From NCBI GenBank assembly GCA_021399435.1, contig JAJTUP010000001.1, forward strand, positions 2,356,001 through 2,420,000: a DNA stretch of 64,000 bases, given 5' to 3'. This stretch comes from Diaporthe sp. PMI_573. Taxonomy: Eukaryota > Ascomycota > Sordariomycetes > Diaporthales > Diaporthaceae. The position numbers and the translations under genes are program-made. The notes under the pieces were generated by a model. It worked only from the letters and a program-made list of their open reading frames with translations, had not been told where the DNA came from and did no database searches. Position 1 is the stretch's first letter. The number at the start of each line of letters is the position of its first letter. Of the stretch, positions 33,177 to 44,713 are shown piece after piece.

Positions 33177-36100
33177 ATGGCTGAAGGTGGTCGCTATTCC
33201 GCAGCAGTCGACGTCACCGCTGCTGATCCCGACGCTTCTGCAACTGACTTCCTCCCGCTGGATGACAGCGACAGCAGCAGAGCACAGCAGTCACCAATGC
33301 ACGGCCTGCATGGCAATCACTCCCCGTCCGATGTGTCCATGGAGGCTCAGTCCGAAGAAGAAGACGACGCGATCATCCCAACACCTCACACCCAGACCGT
33401 TCTCGCTGATGCCGCTGTTTCCACAACCTCGCAGCCCGTGCTCAACAGCCATCCCGCTGGGAGTGCGTCCAAGAAACGCAAGTCTCTCGAGGATGCCTCG
33501 CAGCCTGAAACCAGCTCGAACACACTGGATTCGGTGAAAAAGTTGAAATTGGAGCAGCAGTCTGAGGAAGATTCACAAGGTGACCGGGGCTCTGGCTCCG
33601 TGGTTGATAGGTCCACTCTGCCTGCAGAGATATGGCATCACATCTTCACTTTCTGTCCTCCTAGAATTCTAGGAAGACTACTCTGTGTCAACCGCCTGTT
33701 CAACGTGTATCTTGACTCTTCGTCCAAAATACGCTGCGATCAGCCAAAGTCACCTTCCCGCAGCGCTGTCTCTCCCCTGCAGCCCACTGCAATATGGCAG
33801 GTCTCGAGGCGTCGTTTCTGGCCCAGCATGCCAAGTCCTCTGCAAGACAAGACTGAGCTGGACATGTGGCAATTGTCTGTCTCTGCCACATGTCAACATT
33901 GCCGTAAGCAAGGTACAGTGCACCCAAAGGACTCGCCAGAGCCATGGCAGTCTGGCCCAGGCAAAGATGGCGTTGCCATCATCTGGGCATTTGCAACTCG
34001 ATCGTGTGGCACTTGTCTTTTGACAAAGTCAATCAAGGTTTGTGGAACATGCATTGAATCGACTACATCCAATGCTTCCTCTCTAACACGGCCATAGGAG
34101 ATCGATATCTTGCTGTCGTCGTCTTTTCCCAGCACTCTGGCTGCTGCTCTACCCTTCGTCTTCGTCACGCAGGAGCTCAATGTTATCTCCCCAGCCACGA
34201 TCGAACGGGCTCAAACACCACCGAGCACCTCGCTAACCAAGATCTTCTGGTCTGAGCATGTTGAGGCCTTGAAGGAAGAGTTTTCCAGTGTGAAAGCTAT
34301 GGGCACTGCTACCGTAGAGGAATGGCTGAAAGGGCTAGAAGGTCGTGGTCACGAGCGCCGAAGCGATGCCCTCAGGTGGGAAAACTGGGCCGCCTCCGGT
34401 GGATTGAGCCAGATGAGAAACGTCTTATATCCGGGTTACCGACCTTCGGTACCTGTCTCTCTGAGTACTGCTGTCGGCCCAAAAACGACAGCAGGGTCTG
34501 GATCTGTCGTTCAGATCCCCGGACTAAACTCCTCTGGCAGCCACAGCCGGACAGCGACTCCCTCCATAAGCTCGAGTCAACGGAACGGCATCACTCCAGA
34601 TCCCTTCCGTCGCTCGTCAACTGGAACCGCCGCGTCATTTCCGTCAGGCCGCCCTGAGAGAACAAGAGAGGAGGTTGTCGAGCTAAAGGCTGCTCGGAAA
34701 GCCGAGATAGAGCGACGAGCGCGAGCGCTTGATCCTCCGTTGGAACCGAGTGTCCTGGCCCATATACCCTCCTTCCAAGCTGCTCTCCAGATCATCACAC
34801 CATTGGATGAGCAGGCTTGGGAGCTGCTCAAGTCGCGTCTACTAGCTCAGAGGGCCGAAGCCGAGCAGCGAGAGAAGGATAACTCCGCTCAGGTTTTGCG
34901 GCAACAAGAAATTGATGACAAGCGCAATCTCGCCGCTGCCGCCAACAAAGAAGCTCGAGAAGCTGTGGATGCTGACTGGGATGAGGTCCAGGCGCCTGTG
35001 CGAGCGCGCATCGCTGGGTTTGCTGATGAGATCATCCGGGATGGTTGGGAGAACGGGGACAAGGTCGACAGAAATAGCTGTTCTAAGTTCGCGGTCGAAG
35101 TATTGACCTACATCCGCAAGCGCTTCTATGCAGAAGTCGCCAAGGACGCCGCAGCAGCTCGAGCGTCCGGGGCCACGCCCGTTGTCGACCCGCCGCAAGG
35201 CCCGTTTACTCAGAAACTGACGCTGGAGAACATGAAGTGGATTTTCGACATCAAGATCAAACCTCATACTGAACGACATCGGAAGGAAATTTTCCTTTGT
35301 AACGGTTGTGAGGTTACCGTGAGGTACTATGGCTTCGAAGGCGTCATCCAGCACTACGCTGCTAAGCATACAACCTCTTTGAGCATCGGCAACGTCGTCG
35401 TTCATTGGAGGGCGGAGTGGCCAGAGCAACCACCGTTCACCTCGGAGCCAAGAACTGCGAAGAATAACTTCTATCAAGTCCAGCCACCTCCGGCCCACAA
35501 TGCGTACCAACAAGGTCTACCAGCTGCCCCTTCTCAGCCATTCCAAAACCATCCAAAACCTCCAGCACCGGCCTATGGAGCAGCTCCGCCCTACAACGAG
35601 GCCTATGGACAGAACTCGCACGCCCCTTACCCAGCTCAGGGCTATGGGACACATACCTACCCTTCCCCAGATGTCTACCAGCCCCAGCCTTATCCTCCTG
35701 CTCAAGGTAACCCACCAGGCTTTTCGGGTCCTCCTACTGCGCCTCCAGGCCCGCCAGGTCTCCAAGCACCACCTGCGCCATACATTCACAACTTTGGAGC
35801 ATACCAAAGCAATGGACAGATTGGGTATCAAGCAGTACACCCGTCGACATCTTCCCCACAATATCGTGCCCAGCTTGAGGACATGGCGCGCAGAGCCCGG
35901 GAACTCTGGAATGCAACTTCTAATATGAAGGATACTCTGTCGATTGTCAGAGTTCAAGTCGTAATCCATCATCTTGCCAAGCGATTCCATGCGAGGTTTG
36001 GTCTTCCCTTACCTCTGGCGACTTTCATGGACGGTCTATCCGATCACAAGGATATGAGACCAGTTCGCAACGTCAACGGTTTAGTTTGCAGAGTCTGCCA

Positions 36101-38006
36101 TCAGGGCGTTGGTGGCTATGTCGCATCTGAGCAAGAACGCAGGTCATATTCGCTCCCGCAGCTGACGACGCATTTCCAAAGCAAACATGTGGAGCCTTTT
36201 GTGCAAATGGGACAATATGGCCAACCACCAGAGTGGACGGTCGATATGGTCTTGCTGCCAGAGCCTGCAGCAGTTGCCAATTTGCGATCGGCGGTGAGCA
36301 TGGACAGCCAGAAATTCCACCTGGTGAACGAGGCGGTTCCGCATCTCTTGGAACCAGTCAGCATGCCGGAACCTGTGCCGAGCGTGGCGCCAGGCTATCC
36401 CGGCCAGGCTGACTATCATCAAGGCTACCAGAATGCGCCTCCCAGTGATCATGTCACATACTACGGACAAACCCAGGCAGGTGGCCCCTCTGAAAACGGA
36501 GGCGCAGGCTTGTATCAACATGCGCCAGCATCTACCGCACAATACCCCAACCAGCCACCTGGCCCTTATGATCATGCCGTCCCGTCTCTACCCGGAGCCA
36601 ACTCGATCGGTTCTCATGGTCAAGCCCTCCCCGAACCTCCGGCACCTGCGCCAGTATCTGTACCTGTGCCTGCGGTTGCGGCTGCGGCTGTAAACACAGC
36701 GCTAGGCCGAGAGAGTGAGCGAGGATCGTCTCAAGGCTACCGCCAGCGCGAGCAGAATGCTCGTCAGAACAAGAAGAAGAACAGAAAAGGTGCCCATGGC
36801 AACGACGGGGACTTGCTGAAACGGAATGAGGAGGAGGAAAAGATGGCTGAAGAAGAGGCAGAACGTGAAGGGGATGCTATTCGAGCGATGTGGGCAGCTG
36901 ACAGGGCGCAGACTGCCAGGAAAAGTGCCATTCCAGAGGGTGATAGGGCCGAGAAGCCGACGACAGAGAACACACCGTCCCTCCGTAACACGCCTATCAG
37001 CGCCGCAGCTCACAATCCTTCCCAAGCCAAAGCATCTCAGCGCAATGCCCACGGTGGCAATGCCCAACGACCCAAACATGGTTCCAAGCCAGGCACGCCT
37101 CAGCAGCGCCAGCGTTTCCATTCTAGACCTCGAGACTCACCGAGCACAGATGCGGCGTCCCCTCGGGCTGGTTCGGTTGTGCCAAACCCAAGAGAAGCGG
37201 CCTACCGTGGTCATCAGCATCGGCTTTCTAACGTCATTTATATGGATGGTAATCGCGACGAGCCTGAGGACTATGGACAATACAAGGAGCCGCCTATACG
37301 GGACGTTGAGCCCCGCAGGTCCCGCTCCCCGGTCTACACGAACTACCGCCCACCTCCAGCCCAGCAATATCGCCAGAGGAGTCCTGCTCGTCCCGAGCAT
37401 GAATACGAGTACATGCCTCCAGCGCCTCCCATGGACGATCCCCGATACGAAAGACATCCGCCTCGCGATGAGTACGATTACCGCAGCTATGCCGAAGGGC
37501 CAGTTCCACGACAACGTCCCCAAGATTTCGTTGAGATTGAAATTATCGAGTACCGAAGACCGGACGGATCGACATGGGTCGAGGAGCGCCCTCTCCGTCG
37601 TATTCCCAATCCCGAACCCGAAAGGTATTATCGGGACGCGCCACCACCCCCAGCACCTTATGACCGCGGGGAACCTTATACCCCCGGGCCCCCACGGCGT
37701 GAACAGCCACCGCCGCCTCCGCAGATGCTCGGGGAGCCGTACCGCCCGCCGTACGAGAGGGGATATCCCCGCGCACCTGAGGGACCTCCCCCACAACCGG
37801 CCGCCGCTGATAGCTATGACCCACGCCACCCTTCTGACGCGGCCCCGAGGCACTTCCAGCCTCAGTCTCGACTTCCGCCGCAGGGTCCGCCGCGGAACGA
37901 CGCGGTTTTCTACGAGGAGGAGTATGATCCCCGCTATCCAGCTGGGGTGCCTCCGCCCGCGAGCGCTCCCATCCCGACGGTTTCGAGGCCGGCGAGGTAT
38001 CAATAG
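33177..38006 (+). CDS. Giant F-box protein with paired C2H2-like fingers, 1589 aa
   Basis: join(33177..34037,34098..38006). Residues 1-145 are acidic and low complexity with a KKRK nuclear-signal-like patch at 99-102. An F-box lies at about 146-182 (STLPAEIWHHIFTFCPPRILGRLLCVNRLF), which would bind Skp1 in an SCF ubiquitin ligase. CxxC pairs follow (CQHC; CGTC, near the splice). Further on are two Cys2-His2-like segments, FLCNGCEVTVRYYGFEG...HYAAKH (about 35295-35370) and VCRVCHQGVGGYV...HFQSKH (about 36088-36190), separated by Pro/Gln/Tyr-rich linker. The C-terminal third is disordered (Arg/Pro/Tyr-rich) with a conserved-looking VEIEIIEYRRPDGSTWVEER. The intron (GTTTGT...CCATAG, branch CTAAC) joins the two long frames in phase. 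Substrate unknown. Start is the ATG at 33177; the frame upstream lacks one. Confidence 0.85.
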
Positions 38007-39039
38007 CGTCAATGGTGGTTAGTAGGCGGTGAGTTCCCGTCCGGTCTGGATGTGGCTAGGGGGAAGAACGGCTAGGAAAACAGTTGGAAGACGCTTCAGC
38101 CAAAAGAGAGAAAAAAATTACATTTCTAAAGTTGACTGAAAGCATTGTGATGTGCCTCTTGTTACACGTCGGTATTCTACGTAGAAGGTCGTATCCATGG
38201 CTTGCCCAAAGTTATACTACACGGTAGATCAACCGCGCTTATGAGCTGCAAGACACGGGCGATCTTGAGGTCGGATTTGGTACCTAACTATCACAAGTTG
38301 CCACTTAGATACAGGAATATACAGGGGTTGGAGGAGTCGAAGTGAGCGTCGGACCAAAGAACACTGCCCTGACATGTACGTTGTGGTCCATGCTCGAATC
38401 GGTAGCGTCACATGTATTAATACAGTAACATTCACAGCCATTACGGAGCTCCTGTAGTTTGCTTACCCTCTACGCATTTATCATATAGCGGATTATCCCA
38501 CGGAAAGTTTCCCCACAGATAGCTCTCCCATAGGAGGTTTGCCTGTAGGTTTTCCCACAGGAGGTTTCCCATAGGAGATTTATTCTATAGGAGGTTGGTC
38601 TACCAGAGTCATTCCACAGGAGGTTGGGCTGTAAGCGTTGCTCGCTATGCTGTGGCGGCGTAGCGGACACCCGAGCAAAGCTCGTTACAAACTGCGCATA
38701 GCACTGCAAAGATGCTTTGGTCACCCTGAACCTGACATTGATGGGCTTGATCGGTCCACTGTGTGATGAGGGTGATACTCGTCGTGATTGGTATGATACC
38801 TGTAATCGCTGCTTTACGCTGATGCTGTAGGCACCCAGAGCATGTTTTGATCCATTTCAAATGTTCCCAGTAATCGCCCATGGGCTCAATCAGACCAAAA
38901 AACAAACCAAAAACATATGCAGTGACCGATTCATATCAATATGCTCACGGAGACGACGCTTTCCCTCGACAATGATTGCTTCCATTTCCGACTCCTTCCT
39001 GTCAAGTCTGGTGCTCGTGGTCCAACAGTTGGTTGATAG
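38007..39039. other. Intergenic with minisatellite-type repeat
   Basis: Contains the CCCAYAGGAGGTT array (about 38495-38632) and the conserved flank GCGTAGCGGACACCC at about 38657-38671. No gene seen. Confidence 0.6.
38495..38672. repeat. Degenerate CCCAYAGGAGGTT minisatellite plus shared flank
   Basis: About eight diverged units around the core CCCACAGGAGGTT / CCATAGGAGGTTT, followed by GTTGGGC and then ATGCTGTGGCGGCGTAGCGG and ACACCC. The same unit and the same flank (GTGGCCGCGTAGCGGACACC) occur at 58.0-58.33 kb, so this is a dispersed repeat family rather than a single local array. Confidence 0.8.
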
Positions 39040-39459
39040 TCAGGCGGCGGCGGCGGCGTAGCCTCTCATCCCAATGTCCCCGAAGTTGTTAACATTGTTG
39101 GCGTGGTCCCAGAGAAGCATCAGGACCCTCTGTTCACGGTCCCTCTGTTCTTGATCCCTTTGTTCTTGGTCCCTCAGTCGTCGATACCTCCGCCTCAAGT
39201 GGTCAAAGGCGAGATAAGGGGGCCATAAGAAAGTCCAAACGACAGCCAGTGGGTAGCGGATGTAAGGGAGAAATCGCGGGATCCTATACATCCTTCGCAT
39301 CTGATTGGGGTGGCGGAGCATCCAGAGCAACGCCTAGATCACACAACAAACGTACACCGCTCCAATTTCGACCGCGAGAGCCATAGCAAGCCAGCGAGTA
39401 CTCCATGTTTCTGGGTCTTGTAACCCATAGGTGTGGTCAGCAGGGACAGGATCCGCCAT
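39040..39459 (-). pseudogene. Small putative membrane protein frame with one in-frame TAG
   Basis: From ATG 39459 the frame runs 140 codons to a TGA at 39040-39042, broken only by a TAG at 39334-39336 (codon 42). The N-terminus MADPVPADHTYGLQDPETW leads into a hydrophobic helix (WLAMALAVEIGAVYVCCVI, stop, ALLWML). A second hydrophobic stretch (YPLAVVWTFLWPPYLAF), an Arg/Glu/Gln heptad-like repeat (RDQEQRDQEQRDREQR) and an alanine tail follow. No family recognised. The stop could be a C-to-T change of CAG in a decaying gene, or the real start may be the Met just after it (MLRHPN). No plausible intron removes it. Confidence 0.4.
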
Positions 39460-39900
39460 TGTTTAGACGATAGCCTTTGATAGCGACTTGAATGATTGGA
39501 CTTGACAGAAACTGTTGATTTGGATGGCAGTGAACGAGAAGTATGTTGAGTGAAGATCAGGTTTCAGCAAGCCGAGCAGGCCGCGGGCGACGTCTTTTGT
39601 TGACAACAGTAAGTCTATTGGAGGGAAAGAGCGTCTGGTCCAGCGGAGTCCAGGATTCCTGTAGGTAACTTCTTTCCTTCCCGGCTCCTGTGATTGTTGC
39701 TGGCAGGGCGACCTGGCCTTGCCCAAAGGGTTGGTGGAGCCCAGATTCGAGGATGGACACGAGAGAGCTCATCTCAAGAGCTTCCGCTACGACTTGGCCA
39801 CATGCGCAGATCTCTGATCCGAGTGTGTCGCATTAGTGCTGGTGATTGATTCACACCGTTTCTGGTGAGTTGCTCGCGGCTTGCTTGGGAGGAGGCTGTC
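39460..39900. other. Short intergenic region
   Basis: Between the broken membrane ORF and the COX19 stop; no supported frame. Confidence 0.5.
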
Positions 39901-40433
39901 CTAGGCTCTCTTGGCTTGAGCGTCGCTTCCACCGGCTGCCTTGCTTGACGCAGCATCCTCTGCAGCATTGTGGAACCCCAGATTCTTGAAGTCGTCTTTT
40001 GCCATCAGTTCACTGTAATGAAATGGCCATGTTAGACACAATGTTGCCGGGCAGGTTTGAGCTCTTGGGGAAGGCATGTCAATACTCACCGGTCCATGCG
40101 GCATGATAGATATGCTTTCGCAAGCTCACGGCACTGGTTCTCATTGACGCCCTTGACTTTCTTGATGCATGCCAGATATTTTGTCATGACGTGCTTGCAC
40201 TCGCCTGGTAGGCAAAGTCAATTCAAGCCCAAGTTAGTCTGCCTGATATTGCAGCGTGTAGGAACGATGGGCATGTGCAATACATACCATCGTGGTCAAG
40301 CGGGAAGCTGCCCCTCTGTGGTCTGTAGAAGCATGAGCATCGGGTCGGGAATGTGAGATGTCCTTGAGAAAAAAAGGACCTACGGGATAGGTTTCGTGTA
40401 CATCTGGCCCCCGCCAGGCCCGTAACCACTCAT
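39901..40433 (-). CDS. COX19: Cytochrome c oxidase assembly factor Cox19
   Basis: complement(join(39901..40012,40090..40204,40288..40322,40384..40433)) encodes 103 residues. The protein opens [20 protein letters not shown], then [11 protein letters not shown], and has the twin Cx9C motif: [11 protein letters not shown] and [11 protein letters not shown], within a helical-hairpin (CHCH) fold. [17 protein letters not shown] follows, diagnostic of Cox19. Cox19 shuttles between cytosol and mitochondrial intermembrane space, is imported by Mia40, and helps deliver copper to cytochrome oxidase via Cox11. Donors are GTAGGT, GTATGT and GTGAGT; every join preserves the conserved sequence. The C-terminal tail ([13 protein letters not shown]) is an Ala/Ser-rich extension typical of filamentous fungi. 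Confidence 0.93.
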
Positions 40434-41207
40434 GTTGAAAGATCCTTCTCTGACGAGGCCAGAGGCAGACGTATGTCCGGACTGGATTGGTGCCGTCTTA
40501 CTGGAAGTAAGTAAGTAGGTGCTTGTGCAGCGACGCATGTGATGGCATGGATCAGCAGGCGGAAGCTGTGGCGGAAGCTACTGTGTATACCCAGCCTGGA
40601 TTGCCTGGGGTACCCATCAGACACGCCAGGTACTGGTGCTTGCAGGGTACCTGGGCGGTCGGTGAGGTACCTGGGCGTGGGACGACAGGTGCGGGATTGC
40701 CTGAGGCAGCCAAGCTACTGGCCATGCAGGTGGGGACCGGTGCTGTGCTGGCGGAAGCAGAGGCAGGGGGCAATGCCGTGCATGAAGTTGGAAAATGACG
40801 GAGACGCGACTGGCAGACAGACACATTGTATTCAACCCAGGCTCCCCTCCACCACGTCCAAATTTTGTCCAACAAACCGAACTGCACCGGCGCCAAAGGG
40901 GAAACAACAGCATGCATTTCTGATCCCGGTGGCTGCTTCACCACCTCCTGTTCCTGTCCTGCGTGTCTTGTCCATCCTGCTGTCACCAGAGCAGCCATCG
41001 TCTGTTTCGAAAGCGGCTCTTCGTGTCTTAAGGAGTTGGGGGGCTTTTGGTCGCAGATTTTGCCCGGCCCGCGCTATCGACCCTCTCCCTGCCTGTCGAA
41101 TCGGACACTCCTCGACGTCTTGTCACTGCTCCTCCGAGTCCTGGTGATTGACTCGTCCAAGCTCCGCGTCCCTACTGCTCCCCTTGCCCAGCAACAAACA
41201 AGCTACA
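40434..41207. other. Divergent promoter region COX19 / VPS1
   Basis: No supported frame; GTACCTGG-type short repeats around 40607-40690 and CT-rich leader upstream of VPS1. Confidence 0.5.
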
Positions 41208-43863
41208 ATGGCTGCACTCGGAGATGACCTCTTGTCCACGGTCAACAAGCTCCAGGACCTGGTCTTCAACACAATCGGAAACGACTCCCTGGACCTGCCC
41301 CAGATTGTACGCTTAAGCCGCTCCTTGTCTCCCGAGTCTACTCAGCAGCAACATCTTGCCTGCCCAAGCTAACCAGCATCCTGCAGGTCGTCGTCGGCTC
41401 TCAGTCTGCTGGAAAGTCCTCCGTACTCGAGAACATTGTTGGCCGTGACTTTCTGCCCCGCGGCAGCGGTATCGTCACACGCCGGCCCCTGATCCTCCAG
41501 CTCATTAACGTCCCCGACGAGGATGCCGACATCTCGCAAAACCCTGCGCACCCTTCCCAGTACAACACGAATGTCGCGCGCCCTGGCGAATGGGGCGAGT
41601 TCAACCACATCCCCAACAGGCGCTACACCGACTTTGGCGACGTCAAGCGCGAGATCGAGAATGAGACTGCCCGAGTCGCCGGCAACAACAAGGGCATCAC
41701 CCGCCAGCCCATCAACCTCAAGATCTATTCTCCACACGTTCTAAACCTCACCCTGGTCGATCTCCCAGGTCTTACAAAAGTAAATCTACCCAGGTCTACA
41801 CATGAGCCCCAGGGCTAAGCTAAAATCGTCTCCATAGGTGCCTATCGGTGATCAACCTCCCGACATCGAAAAGCAGACCCGCAACCTCATCTCAGAGTTT
41901 ATCGCAAAGCCAAATAGTATCATCCTCGCCGTCTCCCCAGCCAACGTCGATATCGTGAACTCGGAGGCTCTCAAGCTTGCCCGCCATGTCGACCCCCTGG
42001 GGAGGAGGACTATTGGTGTTCTGACCAAGGTGGATCTCATGGACCATGGTACTAACGCCCTTGATATCCTGTCCGGGCGGGTCTACCCCTTGAAGCTGGG
42101 TTGGATCGGTGTCGTCAACCGATCACAGCAAGATATCCAGGGTAACAAGCCAATGGAAGAGGCCCTGAAAGACGAGGAGAACTTCTTCAAGCTGCACCCA
42201 GCCTACAGGAATATCGCGATGAAGTGCGGCACACGTTTCCTGGCCAGGACACTGAACACCACCTTGATGGGACATATCAGGGATCGCCTGCCTGATATCA
42301 AGGCGCGGCTGAACACACTAATGGGACAGACCCAGCAAGAACTTGCCTCCTATGGCAACAACCAGTTCAGCGGCAGGGAGCACCGGGGCTCCCTCATTCT
42401 GCAGCTCATGACACGGTTCGCAGCCTCATTTATGTCATCGATTGACGGTACCTCAACCGAGATTTCCACCAAGGAGCTGTGCGGTGGCGCCCGGATATAT
42501 TACGTTTTCAACTCCGTGTTTGGTAGCTCGCTCGACACGATTGACCCGACCTCCAATCTCTCCGCTTCCGACATCCGCACCGCGATCAGGAACTCTACAG
42601 GTCCTCGGCCGAGCCTGTTCGTCCCTGAGATGGCGTTTGACCTTCTCGTGAAGCCGCAGATCAAGCTGCTGGAGATTCCCAGCCAACGCTGCGTGGAATT
42701 GGTCTACGAGGAACTTATCAAGATTTGCCATACATGTGGGAATATCGAGCTGTCACGTTTCCCGAGGTTACAAGCCAAGCTTATTGAGGTTGTATCGGAC
42801 CTCTTGCGAGAACGGTTAGGACCCGCCTCCGGTTACGTCGAGTCCCTGATTTCGATACAGCGGGCTTATATCAACACAAACCATCCAAATTTCCTAGGCG
42901 CTGCAAACGCAATGAGTAACGTAGTGAGTGCCAAGCAGGAGAGAGAACGCAAACGCCTTATTCAGGAGGAGCGTGAGCGGAGGGAGAGAAGACGTGCGAA
43001 AGAGCTCGGGGCTAATGGTACGGAGGAGGCTGAAGAAGACGAGCATGCCGTTGCTGAAAAGGCGGAGCATTTGTCTATCCGCAAGGCCCAGGGCAAGGGT
43101 GCGCGCAGCATGTCACCGGCGGTGAGAGAAAATGGCACCGGGGGTATCACGGCCGCGCTGAACGGAGCGCGATCAGCCTCTCCCATGATGCAACACTCGC
43201 AGGCCGCTGGCGGTGCAAAGGACTCTTTCTTGAACTACTTCTTTGGAAAGGATGGCATGCAACCAGCATTCCCGCCACCGGCGCACAACGCAAACATCGG
43301 TCGGCACGTGAGCCAGGGCTCGGAGCCATCCATCAGCCAGAGCTTCAGGCACCAGGAGCCCGTGCTTCGCTCTCCCATCCAAACCACTGCACCGGTCTCT
43401 CACGATGATGATTTTGTCTTTGGCACATCGGTGCCCCGTGGTGCAGACTTTGTGAGTCCTCCCAGCGATCCCAGCGAGAATGATGTATGGTCGAATTGGA
43501 ACCCCTGAGCCCCGACCGCCATCCATTTCTTTTGCTAACCATGCCCAACAGGGTGCTACCGGCGAGCCGGCCATGACGGAGCGCGAACAGATGGAGACGG
43601 AGCTCATCCGGGCCCTGATCTCCTCCTACTTCAACATAGTACGTGAGTCGATCGCCGACCAGGTCCCCAAGGCCATCATGCACCTGCTGGTCAACCACTG
43701 CCGCGACGAGGTACAGAACCGCCTCGTCAGCGAGCTGTACAAGGAGGCCCTGTTCGAGGAACTCCTGTACGAGGACGACGGCGTCAAGAAGGAGCGCGAG
43801 AAGTGCGAGAAGCTGCTGCAGACCTACAGGGAGGCGGCCAAGATCATCGGCGAGGTGGTATAG
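41208..43863 (+). CDS. VPS1: Dynamin-like GTPase Vps1
   Basis: join(41208..41306,41387..41779,41838..43484,43552..43863), 816 residues. GTPase motifs: G1 GSQSAGKSS (37-45), G2 T in GIVTRRPL, G3 DLPG (158-161) and G4 TKVD (227-230). The middle/stalk region, a poly-charged and Ser-rich insert in place of a PH domain ([13 protein letters not shown] onward), and the C-terminal GTPase effector domain ([19 protein letters not shown]...[12 protein letters not shown]) follow in order. No PH or proline-rich domain, as expected for Vps1, which drives membrane fission in vacuolar sorting, endocytosis and peroxisome division. The last donor is uncertain: GTATGG at 43485 keeps 11 more residues than GTGAGT at 43452; both are in phase. 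Confidence 0.95.
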
Positions 43864-44713
43864 AGATGCAGGGTAAGAGGGAATGAAGAGAGAGAAGAGG
43901 GGGCCAGGGAAGCGCAGGGATGAAAGTTTCCCCACGCTCGAGGCCAGACGGAACGAAGAGACGACAGATGATGATAGATGAACAGGTGCAGGCAGGTCAT
44001 GGAAGACGGACTCGTGTTATTGTACTTCTATGTACTCTACTCCCATCACACTCACACCTATCAATCCTCACCCGCCCAGTCACACCCACACTGATGACTG
44101 GGCGGCACTATACAACAACTCCACATTACCAAACCTCCCCACACCACACCTGTACGCAGAAAATACGGCCTACACGGGGGGAAGTCGTCTGTATATAGAG
44201 CAGGCAGCAGACATGGGACTGGGTCGATTTTTTTGTCTATTGAAGATTTTTGCGTTCAGGCAAAAGACGTGCTTTGAAGCAAATACAAGATCGCAGCACA
44301 CCTTTGTCCACCTTACTCGTTTTGCCCAGAAAATTCCATAAGAGTGATCTTGCCCGTGTGTCGGAGCTATCTGCTTAGAATGTCTTAGATGCTTAAGAGT
44401 CGGATCTACACAGTAGGGGTTTGACTACCTTCCTTGGTAAGTCGGCTATATGCTCTACTTGCAAGAGCATCTTCCTACGGCACGGCCCAGCAAACCGCAT
44501 TACGGATAAGACTGGTTTGCAAATGACGCCAGCTGTCCGGCTTTTCGAACCACAGTCAATAGCGACATCGCAATTGCTCAGGAAAAGATACTAATTAAAT
44601 AAGACAATTCATTTCCGCGACTCTTTCTCTCCTCAACACAGTCCTGCAGGCAAGCCTCAACTACTGTCCTCAATGAGGTCGTCCGCGCTGGCGATCCCAT
44701 TCCCATCCACAGG
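43864..44713. other. Intergenic between VPS1 and the SCS-like fusion
   Basis: 3' flank of VPS1 (Thr/His-type CAC repeats at about 44050-44160) and promoter of the next gene. No supported frame. Confidence 0.5.
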
